A DNA stretch of 31,080 bases. Source: CAZLNO01 sp964561005. Its GTDB lineage: Bacteria; Pseudomonadota; Alphaproteobacteria; Kiloniellales; Rhodovibrionaceae. The stretch spans positions 1 to 31,080 of the forward strand of contig CAZLNO010000038.1 of NCBI GenBank assembly GCA_964561005.1. The letters run 5' to 3'. Positions 17,525 through 24,830 of this stretch are shown here, one piece after another (the stretch's first letter is position 1; each line of letters starts with the position of its first letter). The notes below the pieces were generated by a model, which was not told the origin of the DNA, did not search any database, and saw nothing but the letters and a program-made list of their open reading frames with translations. The position numbers and the translations under genes are program-made.

Positions 17525-17541
17525 GCCGCCGTGAGGGCGGC
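17525..17541 (+). terminator. Hairpin after gltB
   Basis: GCCGCC / GGCGGC, six perfect pairs around a GTGAG loop, 29 nt after the gltB stop. There is no T-run, so this is a weak candidate for the 3' end of the gltD-gltB transcript. Confidence 0.3.
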
Positions 17542-17559
17542 GGTCCCCTCCGTCACGTC

Positions 17560-17582
17560 ATGCGCGGGCTCGACCCGCGCAT
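17560..17582. repeat. REP-like palindrome
   Basis: Perfect 9-bp inverted repeat ATGCGCGGG / CCCGCGCAT with the loop CTCGA. Palindromes of the form GTCATGCGCGGG...CCCGCGCATCC are scattered between genes in many alphaproteobacterial genomes, so this is probably a dispersed extragenic repeat that may also act as an RNA 3'-end hairpin for gltB. Confidence 0.55.
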
Positions 17583-17599
17583 CTCCGAGCGCGCAACGC

Positions 17600-17685
17600 G
17601 TAGGGCGGGTTCGCCGTAGGCAACCCGCCGAACGGCGGTGGCGGCGCGGCGGGTGGTGGCGGCTTGCTGCGCGAAGCCGCCCTAC
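17600..17685. repeat. REP/BIME-like element, complete copy
   Basis: Element bounded by near-perfect 15-bp terminal inverted repeats: GTAGGGCGGGTTCGC at 17600-17614 against the complement of 17671-17685 (14 of 15). Two internal stems are visible: GGCGGGTT (17604-17611) with AACCCGCC (17622-17629), and GGCGGCTT (17658-17665) with AAGCCGCC (17674-17681). Its first part, with three flanking bases (17597-17668, 72 bp), recurs exactly at 17781-17852. This looks like a REP doublet or a very small non-autonomous element. Confidence 0.6.
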
Positions 17686-17783
17686 ACCCCCTCACCCTCC
17701 GCCGAGAGCGCTTCGACTTGGCAGCTTGAAGGCACACGTTGCCCTGCAGGCTAACCTGGCAATCAGCCCGCGCAGCAGCCCGC

Positions 17784-17852
17784 GTAGGGCGGGTTCGCCG
17801 TAGGCAACCCGCCGAACGGCGGTGGCGGCGCGGCGGGTGGTGGCGGCTTGCT
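17784..17852. repeat. REP/BIME-like element, 3'-truncated copy
   Basis: Second copy of the element at 17600-17685. Identity with the first copy is complete over 72 bp (17781-17852 versus 17597-17668) and stops abruptly inside the second stem, after GGCTTGCT. The closing inverted repeat CCGCCCTAC is missing. About 110 bases of unrecognised sequence separate the copies. The truncation point lies about 30 bases from the end of the IS21 fragment. Confidence 0.6.
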
Positions 17853-17881
17853 ACCCGCTCACCCCTCCGACCGCGTGAACA

Positions 17882-18163
17882 GCGCGAGTAGCCAAGCGTG
17901 GCCACGAATACGAACACCTTGACCGACACGCCGGCGATCCGCACACGGCGCTCGCCGAAGTCGATCTGCAGCTGCTTGCCCGGCGGCGTCTCGAAGCGCA
18001 CGGTCGCCAGGCCCTCAGCCCGCAGTTCCCGCCGCAACGGCGCCACCGCCCGCTCCACCGTGCGCAGGGACACCGCGATGCCGTGCTCGCGCAGCAGGTC
18101 CTGGCGCACCACATCCGCGTTGCCCGCATGCTGGCGAAACCGCGCCGCCAGCCAGTCCGCCAG
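17882..18163 (-). pseudogene. IS21-family transposase (IstA) fragment
   Basis: On the minus strand about 94 codons match the part of IstA from the helix-turn-helix region into the start of the DDE catalytic core: DLLREHGIAVSLRTVERAV, VRFETPPGKQLQIDFGE (the Asp of QIDFG is the first catalytic acid), then VKVFVFVATLGYSR. The match ends right after GYSR (17882). Both the N-terminus and most of the catalytic domain are missing, and no istB or terminal repeats are nearby. It is a decayed remnant. The right edge is uncertain because it runs into the inverted repeat at 18159-18219. Confidence 0.75.
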
Positions 18164-18219
18164 GCCGGAAACCGTACGAGCAGGACTTCTACGCCTGCTC
18201 GTACGGTTTCCGGCCTGGC
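18159..18219. repeat. Perfect 26-bp inverted repeat with 9-nt loop
   Basis: Left arm 18159-18184 (begins GCCAGGCCGGAAACC), loop 18185-18193 (ACTTCTACG), right arm 18194-18219 (ends TTTCCGGCCTGGC). All 26 pairs match. The right arm encodes CSYGFRPG, the normal sequence of group II intron reverse transcriptases, so the left arm is presumably an inverted copy of it. The repeat lies exactly where the IstA fragment (minus) meets the RT fragment (plus). Confidence 0.9.
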
Positions 18220-18369
18220 CGGTCGGCGCACGACGCGCTCCACGCCACGCGCGAGGCGTTGATGGCGATGGGCGGTGGCTGGGTGTTGTCGCTCGACATC
18301 GCCCGCCATTTCGATAGCGTCGATCATCGGCTCTTCCAGCAGGTGGTCCGCCAACGGGTACGCGACGGG
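18172..18369 (+). pseudogene. Group II intron reverse transcriptase (LtrA-type) fragment
   Basis: 66 codons read like the middle of a group II intron-encoded reverse transcriptase: YEQDFYACSYGFRPGRSAH, then MGGGWVLSLDI, RHFDSVDH and QRVRDG. The conserved Asp of the first catalytic motif (in SLDIARHFD) is present, but the YADD motif, maturase domain and start are absent. After RVRDG the frame reads unrelated residues to a stop at 18397-18399. I see no intron domain V or VI nearby. It is a dead remnant, probably left by a rearrangement. Family assignment is good; the intron class is not determined. Confidence 0.75.
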
Positions 18370-18387
18370 AAGCCCGGCCGGTCACGC

Positions 18388-19677
18388 TCACGCCGATGAC
18401 GGCGCGCTCTCGCTTGCGTCGCGATTAGCCGCCGGCAGGCGCACGACGAAGGCGGCGCCGCCCTGGGCGCTGTCCTCGACCCAGAGATCGCCGCCCATGG
18501 CCCGCGCGAGCTGACGCGAGACCGCGAGGCCGAGGCCGAGGCCCTCGATCCTGGCCCGGCTTTCCTCGTCCTGCAGCCGCGCGAAAGCCTCGAAGATCGC
18601 CTCGCGCTTGCCCGGCGGCACGCCGGGACCAGTGTCCCAGACCACGATATCGACGCTTTCGCCCGACCACGCCGCCGGTTCGTCCCCCGGAGTGCCGTCG
18701 GGTGGCGCGGCGGCGCGCACCTCCACGCCGATCTCGCTGCCGGCCGGGGAATACTTGACCGCGTTCTGCAGCAAATTGACCAGCACCTGTACCAGCCGGC
18801 GCCGCTCGGCCCGCGCCGCGGCCGGGGTCTCGGTCGCGACCCGCGCGGTCTCGATCGACTTGTCCGCCGCGGCCGGGCGGACCATCGCGAATGCCTCCGC
18901 GATCGCGGGGCCCACGGGCACGGCTTCCGCCTGGACGCGCAGGGCCCCTTGCTCCAGGCCCGCCAGATCCAGCACGTCGCCGATCATTTCCAGCAGATGC
19001 CGGCCGGCCGCGCCCATGTCCTGGATGATCTCGAGGTATTTGTCGCGGCTCGGCGGGATCGCCCCGGCGTTCACCGCCTCGGCATAGGCGATGATCCCGT
19101 TCAGCGGCGTGCGCAGCTCGTGCGCCATCTGCGCCAGGAAGCGGCTCTTGCCGGCGTCGGCGGCGCGCGCGGACTCGAGCGCGCCGCGCAGGTCGCCCTT
19201 TTGCTGGCGCAGGCATTCAAGAGTGTGGCCAAGCTGGGCGCGGTGGTGCGCCATGTGATGGGCGAGGCGGCGGTCCTCGCTCTGATCCTGCGCGGTGCCC
19301 TCGAAGCCCTGGAAGGCGCCGCTGCGGGGATCGAAGACCGGCGCGCCGGCCAGCCTTTGCACCCGCTGTTTGCCGGTGGCGTCGACGAGCGCGAGCTCAT
19401 AGCCCCGGAAGGGCCGGCGCTCCCGGAACGCCTTCGTCTGCGCGAGGTCCTCGGCCTCGGGCGAAAGCCATACCCCCAGATCGGCCAGCCGCGCGCCCAG
19501 GAAGCTCCGCGCCGGGCGACCCAGAAGCCGGGTCAGGTCCTGGGCGACGGCCGTCAGGCGGCCTTCACCATCCACATGCCAGACCCAGTCCGCGCAGGCG
19601 CGGAGCAGATCGGCACACCGCGGAACCGGACCCTCGGTCTCCGTCGCGGTCTCCGGGGAGGCTGGAAAAGTCTCCAT
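18388..19677 (-). CDS. PAS-domain sensor histidine kinase (kinase 1)
   Basis: 429-residue soluble histidine kinase. A PAS-like domain covers about 22-135, then a short coiled linker, a HisKA domain with the phospho-acceptor H186 in MAHELRTPLNGII, and a HATPase domain with N305 (NLLQNAVKYS), D348 (WDTGPGVPP), and GLGLGLAVSRQLARAMGG. No membrane helix or receiver domain. It is a clear paralogue of the kinase encoded just upstream (19850-21187). ATG 19677 is chosen; TTG 19686 is an alternative because GGGAG lies about 6 nt before it. The 172-base gap upstream contains a TTGACA on the minus strand (19825-19820) but no convincing -10 box, so it may be co-transcribed with the upstream kinase or have its own weak promoter. 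Signal and response regulator are unknown. Confidence 0.88.
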   Translation of the reverse strand: METFPASPETATETEGPVPRCADLLRACADWVWHVDGEGRLTAVAQDLTRLLGRPARSFLGARLADLGVWLSPEAEDLAQTKAFRERRPFRGYELALVDATGKQRVQRLAGAPVFDPRSGAFQGFEGTAQDQSEDRRLAHHMAHHRAQLGHTLECLRQQKGDLRGALESARAADAGKSRFLAQMAHELRTPLNGIIAYAEAVNAGAIPPSRDKYLEIIQDMGAAGRHLLEMIGDVLDLAGLEQGALRVQAEAVPVGPAIAEAFAMVRPAAADKSIETARVATETPAAARAERRRLVQVLVNLLQNAVKYSPAGSEIGVEVRAAAPPDGTPGDEPAAWSGESVDIVVWDTGPGVPPGKREAIFEAFARLQDEESRARIEGLGLGLAVSRQLARAMGGDLWVEDSAQGGAAFVVRLPAANRDASESAPSSA

Positions 19678-19849
19678 GATGGCCAAGGGCGACTCCCTGC
19701 ACGATCGGGCATGCGTGCCAGATAGCCCCCGGCCTTTATCACAAAGTCGCTCTAAACAAAACACACGAAAGTCGTCCTGGCGACCTCCGCAAACCTCGGA
19801 ATGGTTGCGGCTCACTCAGTGTCAACATGGCTGTGGGTCGAATAGATAT

Positions 19850-21187
19850 TTACTGCCCACTGAACGGTGGAATCGTTTCTTGCGAGTCCCAGCTCAGAAG
19901 CTGGACGACGAAACGCGCGTGCCCCTCAGCATCGTCTTCGATCCTCAGGTCACCCCCCATCTCGCGCAGCAGCCGATGGGCCAGCGCCAACCCCAGCCCC
20001 AGGCCGCCACCGTTCGCGGTCCCTGGATCCCGGATTTCGATCGGGGCGAACGGTTCGAACAGCCGTTCGCGCAAGGCGGGGTCGACGCCAGGTCCGCTAT
20101 CCCACACGAGCAGCTCAACGCCGGGATCGGGCTCCCCATCGGACGGGGCCGCCGGGCGCTTCCGTGTCGCCAGGCCGATGGCGGTGCCCTCCGGGCTGTG
20201 CCGGATCGCGTTTTGCAGCAGTTCCACCAGCACCCGAACAAGGCGCTGCCGGTCGGCCCGGACACGGTGGTCGCGCGACAAGGTGACGGCCGAAGTGTCG
20301 AGTCCGCGCGCCGCGGCCTCGTCCGCCGTGTGTGCAAACGCCTCCGCCACCGCCTCGCGCAGCGAGACCGGTTCCCGCGCCACGGTCACCGTGCCGGCCT
20401 CCAGGGCGGCGAGGTCCAGCACCCGCGTGACCAGCTCCAGCAGGTGCCGTCCGGCCTGGCCCATGTCCTGGATGACGCTGGCGTACCTGTCCGCGCCGGC
20501 GGGCACGGCGCCGGTTTCCACCGCCTCGGCGTAGGCGATGATGCCGTTCAAGGGCGTGCGAAGCTGATGCCCCATCTCGCCGAGAAACCGCGCCTTGGCC
20601 TGATCGGCGGCGCGGGCGCGCCGCAGCGCGTCCTCCAGTTCGGCATTCCGGCTTTGCAGCGCCGCCACGCTCGCATCGAGCGCCTGACGATAGGTCTGCA
20701 ACCGCTGGCGGAGACGCGCCGCCGCGCCGAGGTCGACGGCCAGTCCCTGGAAGCCCGTGAAGGCGCCTGTCGCCGGGTGAAAGACCGGGACGCCGCACAG
20801 CCGTTGCGGAAGGCGGTCATTCGCGCAGGCCCGTAGCGGGACCTGCAGATCCCGGAACGGCCGCCGCTGTTCGAGGTGCGCCAGAAGTGACGGCAGATCG
20901 GTCGCCTCTGACCCGTGCGCGAACAGCTCGGTGAAATGCCGGCCGATGAAGCCGCGCGGGGGCGTGCCCAGGATCGCGGTCAAACCCTCCGTCAAGAGCG
21001 AAACCCGGCCGTCGCAGTCGGTGGCCCAGAGCCAGTCTGCCCCGGCGCGCAGCAGCTCCGCCAGTTGCCAGGAGGTCAATTCGGGTCGCATGGCCGTCGA
21101 CGCGTCATCCGCCTTGCCGGCGTTCGATCCCGCGTCGACCCCCGTGGGCGCCAGGGGAGGCCGCGATGCAAGACGGTCCGCGGTCAT
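19850..21187 (-). CDS. PAS-domain sensor histidine kinase (kinase 2)
   Basis: 445-residue soluble histidine kinase with the same layout as kinase 1: N-terminal PAS-like domain (about 42-155), helical linker (160-195), HisKA with H207, and a HATPase with N326 (ELLQNAIRHS), D363 (WDSGPGVDP) and GLGLGLALAHRLLREMGG. The residue after the phospho-acceptor is Gln rather than the usual Glu (GHQLRTPLN, whereas kinase 1 has AHELRTPLN). That acidic residue normally assists phosphotransfer, so its catalytic balance may differ. Its ATG (21187-21185) overlaps the stop of the DUF2336 gene by 4 nt (ATGA), so translation is coupled. No membrane segment or receiver domain is present, and no response regulator is adjacent. 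Confidence 0.88.
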   Translation of the reverse strand: MTADRLASRPPLAPTGVDAGSNAGKADDASTAMRPELTSWQLAELLRAGADWLWATDCDGRVSLLTEGLTAILGTPPRGFIGRHFTELFAHGSEATDLPSLLAHLEQRRPFRDLQVPLRACANDRLPQRLCGVPVFHPATGAFTGFQGLAVDLGAAARLRQRLQTYRQALDASVAALQSRNAELEDALRRARAADQAKARFLGEMGHQLRTPLNGIIAYAEAVETGAVPAGADRYASVIQDMGQAGRHLLELVTRVLDLAALEAGTVTVAREPVSLREAVAEAFAHTADEAAARGLDTSAVTLSRDHRVRADRQRLVRVLVELLQNAIRHSPEGTAIGLATRKRPAAPSDGEPDPGVELLVWDSGPGVDPALRERLFEPFAPIEIRDPGTANGGGLGLGLALAHRLLREMGGDLRIEDDAEGHARFVVQLLSWDSQETIPPFSGQ

Positions 21188-22344
21188 GTCGGGGGCACCA
21201 GGCCGGGCGCGCCGCCGTCCGGTTCCGCGAGCGCGCGGTCGAGCGTCCCGATGGCCGCCACGTAGCCGGGCTCGCGGCGCCAGTAGGTCAGCACCACCTC
21301 GGCCTGGTCCTCGCTGACACGGTCGTAGTACGCCAGCATCTCGTTCATTTCGCCGGCGTTCTGGCCGCGGCGGCCAAGGCCCCGGGTGACGAGGTACAGC
21401 CGCCCGAAGGTCTCGCGCCCGAAGCCGGCGCCGCGGGCCAGCACCGCCAGCGGCTCGCCGCCGCCGTCAATCAGGATGTGGCGCACGACTCGCTCGTCCA
21501 GCCGCCCCAGCCGGGCCAGGCCGCCGATGGCCGCGAGGATTCGTCGCTCGCGGAATAGCGTGACCACCAGCTCGGGCGTGAGCTGGCGGTCGTTCTCGAG
21601 CTGGCGCGCCAGCTCCCGCGCGGCCTCGCTCGAACTCGGGCCGGCGGAGTCCGCCGCGCCGCGGGTGGCGGCCTGCATCGCGGGGTCGAGTTGGTGCGCG
21701 CTGATCGCGTGGGTCCCGAGAATGTGCCGACGCCAGGCCGCCGTGACGTACCAGTACAGGCGCATCGCCAGGTCCGGCGGCAGGTCCGCGCGCCGGACCA
21801 ACGGTTCGCGAAAGCGGTCGACGCGTTCCGCCTCCGTGACCAGGTAGGTCATCGCCGCGCGCGACAGCTCGGCGTTGGGGTTGTCCAGCAGCTTGTGAAT
21901 GACGTCGGCGTCCTCGGTGGCGACCAGCGCGTCGCCCACGGCGGCGGAGAGGGGATCGCGCCCGGCGATCGCCAGCGCGTGCTCGCGGCCACGCTCGCGC
22001 ACGATGGCGATGAGCTGGGGATCGCGCAGCAGCCGTGAGCGCAGGAGCACCGGGCGCGCGACCTCGATGTCGTCGTTGGCGACCATCTCCACCAGCTCCG
22101 CCGGGGCCGCGTCCATCTCGCTGAGTCGCTCGGCCAGGGCGGCCCGCACGGCGAACTCCACATCGGCGATCAGGTTCTCCAGGATACCCCGGAGAAGCGC
22201 CCGCTCGCGGTCGCTCAGGCGGTTCTCCTCGGCGATGAACAGCTCGCTGACATTGTCGAAAAGCTCCTGGCGGCTCTCCTTCGACCGGGTCTCGGCCAAC
22301 GCGAGGAGCTGCTCAGGATCGATCGGTGTCTGCGTGTCCGCCAT
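21184..22344 (-). CDS. DUF2336 domain protein
   Basis: 386-residue, almost entirely alpha-helical protein matching the DUF2336 (COG5330) family of alphaproteobacteria. Typical segments are SRQELFDNVSELFIAEENRLSDRE near the N-terminus, VRAALAERLSEMDAAP, VANDDIEVARPVLLRSRLLRD (a HEAT-like repeat pattern) and NAELSRAAMTYLVTEAERVDRFREPLVRRADLPPDLAMRLY-type stretches. No enzymatic motif, signal peptide or membrane helix. The molecular role is unknown; the repeats suggest protein binding. ATG 22344 is chosen because GCGAGGAC lies about 8 nt upstream. It is the first gene of an operon with two PAS kinases and overlaps the first by 4 nt, which suggests that it acts in the same signalling path. Confidence 0.87.
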   Translation of the reverse strand: MADTQTPIDPEQLLALAETRSKESRQELFDNVSELFIAEENRLSDRERALLRGILENLIADVEFAVRAALAERLSEMDAAPAELVEMVANDDIEVARPVLLRSRLLRDPQLIAIVRERGREHALAIAGRDPLSAAVGDALVATEDADVIHKLLDNPNAELSRAAMTYLVTEAERVDRFREPLVRRADLPPDLAMRLYWYVTAAWRRHILGTHAISAHQLDPAMQAATRGAADSAGPSSSEAARELARQLENDRQLTPELVVTLFRERRILAAIGGLARLGRLDERVVRHILIDGGGEPLAVLARGAGFGRETFGRLYLVTRGLGRRGQNAGEMNEMLAYYDRVSEDQAEVVLTYWRREPGYVAAIGTLDRALAEPDGGAPGLVPPT

Positions 22345-22456
22345 GGCGTGCGTCCTCGCTCGTGGGGCGATCGGCCGCGATCCGGCGTGCGCCGCCGGCC
22401 CGGGGCGGGCCACTCGACGGGTCTTGCCGCGCGCCCCGCCATGCATCCCAATAAAA

Positions 22457-22477
22457 ATATCGCAGGCGAAACGATAT
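22457..22477. promoter_or_regulatory. AT-rich dyad upstream of the DUF2336 operon
   Basis: ATATCG / CGATAT, six perfect pairs with a 9-nt spacer, about 113 bases before the DUF2336 start, in the only AT-rich patch of the gap (22440-22500). It could be an operator. No clear -35/-10 pair can be assigned. The rest of the gap up to 22602 holds nothing I recognise. Confidence 0.25.
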
Positions 22478-22601
22478 CAGAAAATGGCAAAATGTCGAGA
22501 TGAAGCGGAGAACCTGCTTTATGAGAAAAGATCTGCAAGCACGTGATTTGGCGTGGCCGCACTCCAAAATACGAAGCGGAGTTGCCCGGCAAGGCCGGCA
22601 T

Positions 22602-22757
22602 GCCTTGCAGGTTTGGCCAGACAAGGACGCCATCATGCAAGCCTGTTGCGACGCCTGGAATGCACTCGTCGATAACCCCGTACGCATCCAGACCCTCTGC
22701 CTCCAGCCCTGGGTCAAGAAAGTCATTTCATGGGTCGGCCGGTATGAGGCCATCTTG
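22602..22757 (+). pseudogene. IS630-type transposase C-terminal fragment
   Basis: About 52 codons resemble the C-terminal tail of IS630-family DDE transposases: WPDKDAIMQACCDAWNALVDN, then RIQTLCLQPWVKKVISW, a pattern close to the typical tail of an aromatic, an acidic helix, AWN.L...P.RI.SI...W. The frame runs on without a stop into the antisense of the MFS gene. The catalytic domain, start and terminal repeats are absent. Composition is less GC-rich than flanking genes. It is a decayed end of an insertion sequence; the assignment rests on the short tail only. Confidence 0.5.
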
Positions 22758-22802
22758 AATCACGAACCGGCTCAGACGGGAATCCCCTTCGGCGAGTCGC
22801 GC

Positions 22803-24059
22803 CTAGCGGGCGCTGGTCTTGCGACCCTTCTCGGCAACAAGCCCGCCCCGACGACCCACTGTCGCCAGCGCCACTGGTCCCAGCGCCGCGCCCAGGCCCA
22901 TGCTGGCGAAGGTCAGGCCCCAGGCCAGCACGCTTTCGACGCCGCCCGCCAGGTCGAGCACGCCCCCGGCGGCCAGCGGGCCGACGACGCCGGCGCCAAA
23001 GCCGATCAGGGTGTGCAAGGCCATCGTGGCGCCGCGGCGCCCCGTCTCGGACGCCGCGACCGTCCCGGCGGTGAGCGCCCCCGAGTCGGCGGTCACCAGA
23101 AGGCCATAGACGACCAGCACGCCCAGCACCCACCAGACCGACAGCCCGGCGGTGAAGCCGAGGCCGCAGGCCACGGCGGCCGAGGCCAGCATCACCACGC
23201 CCAGCGTGCGGCGGCGGCCAAAGCGCACCGCCGCCTCGTTGCCCAGGATGCTGGCCGGCATGCCGAGCAGCAGCAGGCCGGTGGCGAGCTGCGTCGGCGT
23301 GAGTCCCAGCGCGTCCGCCGGCGTGGCGGACGCCGCCAGCGCGAAGGTCAGGAAGGCGACGATCCAGGTGCGGAAGCCGAACAACTCCCAGACATGCGCG
23401 GCATAGCCCAGGATGTAGGCCATCGCCGGCCCGTTGCGCAGCACCGGCCTCAGGTCCAGCGCGCTGGCCGCCGAGGTGTCGCCCGCGCCCGCCGGCGGCC
23501 CGTCGTTCCGGGGACGCGGCCGCGTCCCCAGCGCCACCAGCGCGAAGGCCGCCAGGTGCCCGCCGGCCGCCACGCCGTAGGCCCAGGCCCAGCCCAGGCG
23601 CGCGGCCACCTCGCCCGCCGCCAGGACGGACAGGCTGACGCCGATGGCGAAGTGCGCGGTGTACCAGGTCAGCGCGCGGCTCTGCCCCGGGCCCTCGATG
23701 CGGTCGGCCAGCATGCGCGCGCCGACCATGTAGGTCCCGGCCAGGCCGATTCCGCCCAGGGCGCGGAACAGCATGGCGCTCCACAGCCCCTGTGCCAGCA
23801 GCGCGAACCCCAGCGCCGCCAGCCCGCCCAGCGCCTGCGAGCCGAGGTAGATGCCCCGCGCCTCCGCCCGGTCGGTCAGGCTGACCAGCACCGGCACGGC
23901 GGCGATGTAGCCCGCGTAGTAGGCGCCGGAGATCAGGCCCGCGGCGCTGTTCGTCAGCCCCCAGGTCTCCGCGAAAATCGGGATCAGCGCCGGGAAGGTG
24001 GCGTTGGACAGCATCCCCAGCACCTGGGCGGCGCAGAACAGGGCGGTCAGCGCGATCAT
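22803..24059 (-). CDS. MFS transporter
   Basis: 418-residue inner-membrane major facilitator with 12 predicted helices and a cytoplasmic loop around residues 180-200 (RPRPRNDGPPAGAGD). Helix 1 begins at the N-terminus (MIALTALFCAAQVLGMLSNA). Loop 2-3 has LTDRAEARGIYLGSQ in the motif A position, a variant lacking the usual GxLaDrxGrr; the repeat in the second half reads RFGRRRTLGVV. RALGGIGLAGTYMVG resembles the helix 4 motif. Subfamily and substrate cannot be told; similar proteins are annotated as generic MFS or CynX-like carriers. The start at ATG 24059 has no strong ribosome site. It diverges from the SOUL gene and converges on the IS630 remnant. Confidence 0.87.
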   Translation of the reverse strand: MIALTALFCAAQVLGMLSNATFPALIPIFAETWGLTNSAAGLISGAYYAGYIAAVPVLVSLTDRAEARGIYLGSQALGGLAALGFALLAQGLWSAMLFRALGGIGLAGTYMVGARMLADRIEGPGQSRALTWYTAHFAIGVSLSVLAAGEVAARLGWAWAYGVAAGGHLAAFALVALGTRPRPRNDGPPAGAGDTSAASALDLRPVLRNGPAMAYILGYAAHVWELFGFRTWIVAFLTFALAASATPADALGLTPTQLATGLLLLGMPASILGNEAAVRFGRRRTLGVVMLASAAVACGLGFTAGLSVWWVLGVLVVYGLLVTADSGALTAGTVAASETGRRGATMALHTLIGFGAGVVGPLAAGGVLDLAGGVESVLAWGLTFASMGLGAALGPVALATVGRRGGLVAEKGRKTSAR

Positions 24060-24170
24060 TCGATCAGCGATACGACGTCTGACCCGGCATCACAATAGAC
24101 GCTGCCGCATGACCGCCATGAACCAGAGGGCGCGCCGCGCCGTATCTTCCAGTGCGAGGAGGACGGCAGC

Positions 24171-24821
24171 ATGAGACGAACAATGGCGATCGCCCTGACG
24201 GCGCTTTTGACGACCGGCTGTTCGCTGGTGGGAATTCGCGGCGGCACGGAGCAGCCGGGCCACACCGTGGTCGAGCGGATCGGCGACTGCGTGGAAGTTC
24301 GCCGCTACGGGCCCCGTCTGGCGGCGCAGGTGACCGTGCCGCGCGCGGCCGAGGGCGAGGGGCGCGGCGACGCCTTCCGCATTCTGGCGGACTACATCTT
24401 TGGCGAGAACGCGCCGCAAAAGGAAATCGCCATGACCGCGCCCGTCGAGGTGGACGCCGAAGGCACGGAAATCGCCATGACCGCGCCCGTGGAAACCGCC
24501 GTGGCCGGGGGCGAGGGTGAAAGCGAAAGCCTGCGCATGCGATTCTTCCTGCCGCCCAAGTGGACGATGGAGACCGTGCCGAAGCCGACCGACGATCGTG
24601 TGAAGCTGGTCGAGCTGCCGGCGCGGACGCTGGCGGTGCGGCGCTTTACCGGCAGCCGGGACGCCGGGGCGGTCGCGCGCGAGACGCAGGCCCTGCGCGC
24701 CGCGCTGGACGGGACGGACTGGCGGCCCACGGGAGAAGCCGTGGCCTGGTTCTACGACCCGCCCTGGACCATCCCCTTCCTGCGCCGCAACGAGGTCGCC
24801 GTGCCGGTCGCGCGGCGCTAG
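24171..24821 (+). CDS. SOUL-family haem-binding lipoprotein
   Basis: 216-residue protein of the SOUL/HBP family. A short signal sequence ends in ALLTTGC, a plausible though not ideal lipobox, so residue C17 may be lipidated and the protein exported. The family core follows: EVRRYGPRLAAQVTV, FRILADYIFGEN, two IAMTAPV motifs fifteen residues apart, MRFFLPPKW, and a C-terminal VAWFYDPPWTIPFLRRNEVAV. Family members bind haem or other tetrapyrroles through hydrophobic surfaces without a universal axial ligand, so haem binding is inferred from the family. The start at ATG 24171 has an excellent GAGGAGGA site 7 nt upstream. It is convergent with tsaD (9 bases between stops) and lies near the haem synthesis genes. 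Confidence 0.92.
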   Translation: MRRTMAIALTALLTTGCSLVGIRGGTEQPGHTVVERIGDCVEVRRYGPRLAAQVTVPRAAEGEGRGDAFRILADYIFGENAPQKEIAMTAPVEVDAEGTEIAMTAPVETAVAGGEGESESLRMRFFLPPKWTMETVPKPTDDRVKLVELPARTLAVRRFTGSRDAGAVARETQALRAALDGTDWRPTGEAVAWFYDPPWTIPFLRRNEVAVPVARR

Positions 24822-24830
24822 CACTCCGCC

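Noticed and set aside
12823..17556. Very long open frame on the minus strand opposite gltB
   Set aside because: It is the GC-bias shadow of gltB: low-complexity His/Gly/Ala/Leu-rich translation, no family motifs, while gltB on the plus strand is unmistakable.
17558..18391. 277-codon minus-strand open frame spanning the scrapyard
   Set aside because: Only 17882-18163 resembles IstA; the rest reads through REP repeats and the antisense of the RT fragment, so it is a composite and not a gene.
19820..19825. TTGACA on the minus strand as a promoter for kinase 1
   Set aside because: A perfect -35 hexamer, but no acceptable -10 box 16-18 bp away; listed only in the gene entry.
22313..22753. 146-codon minus-strand frame upstream of the DUF2336 gene
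   Set aside because: It is opposite the IS630-like tail, has no ribosome site or recognisable domain, and overlaps the DUF2336 start.
24422..24490. 24-bp direct repeat in the SOUL gene (two EIAMTAPVE units)
   Set aside because: Two IAMTAPV motifs at this spacing are normal for bacterial SOUL proteins, so the DNA repeat follows from the protein family.
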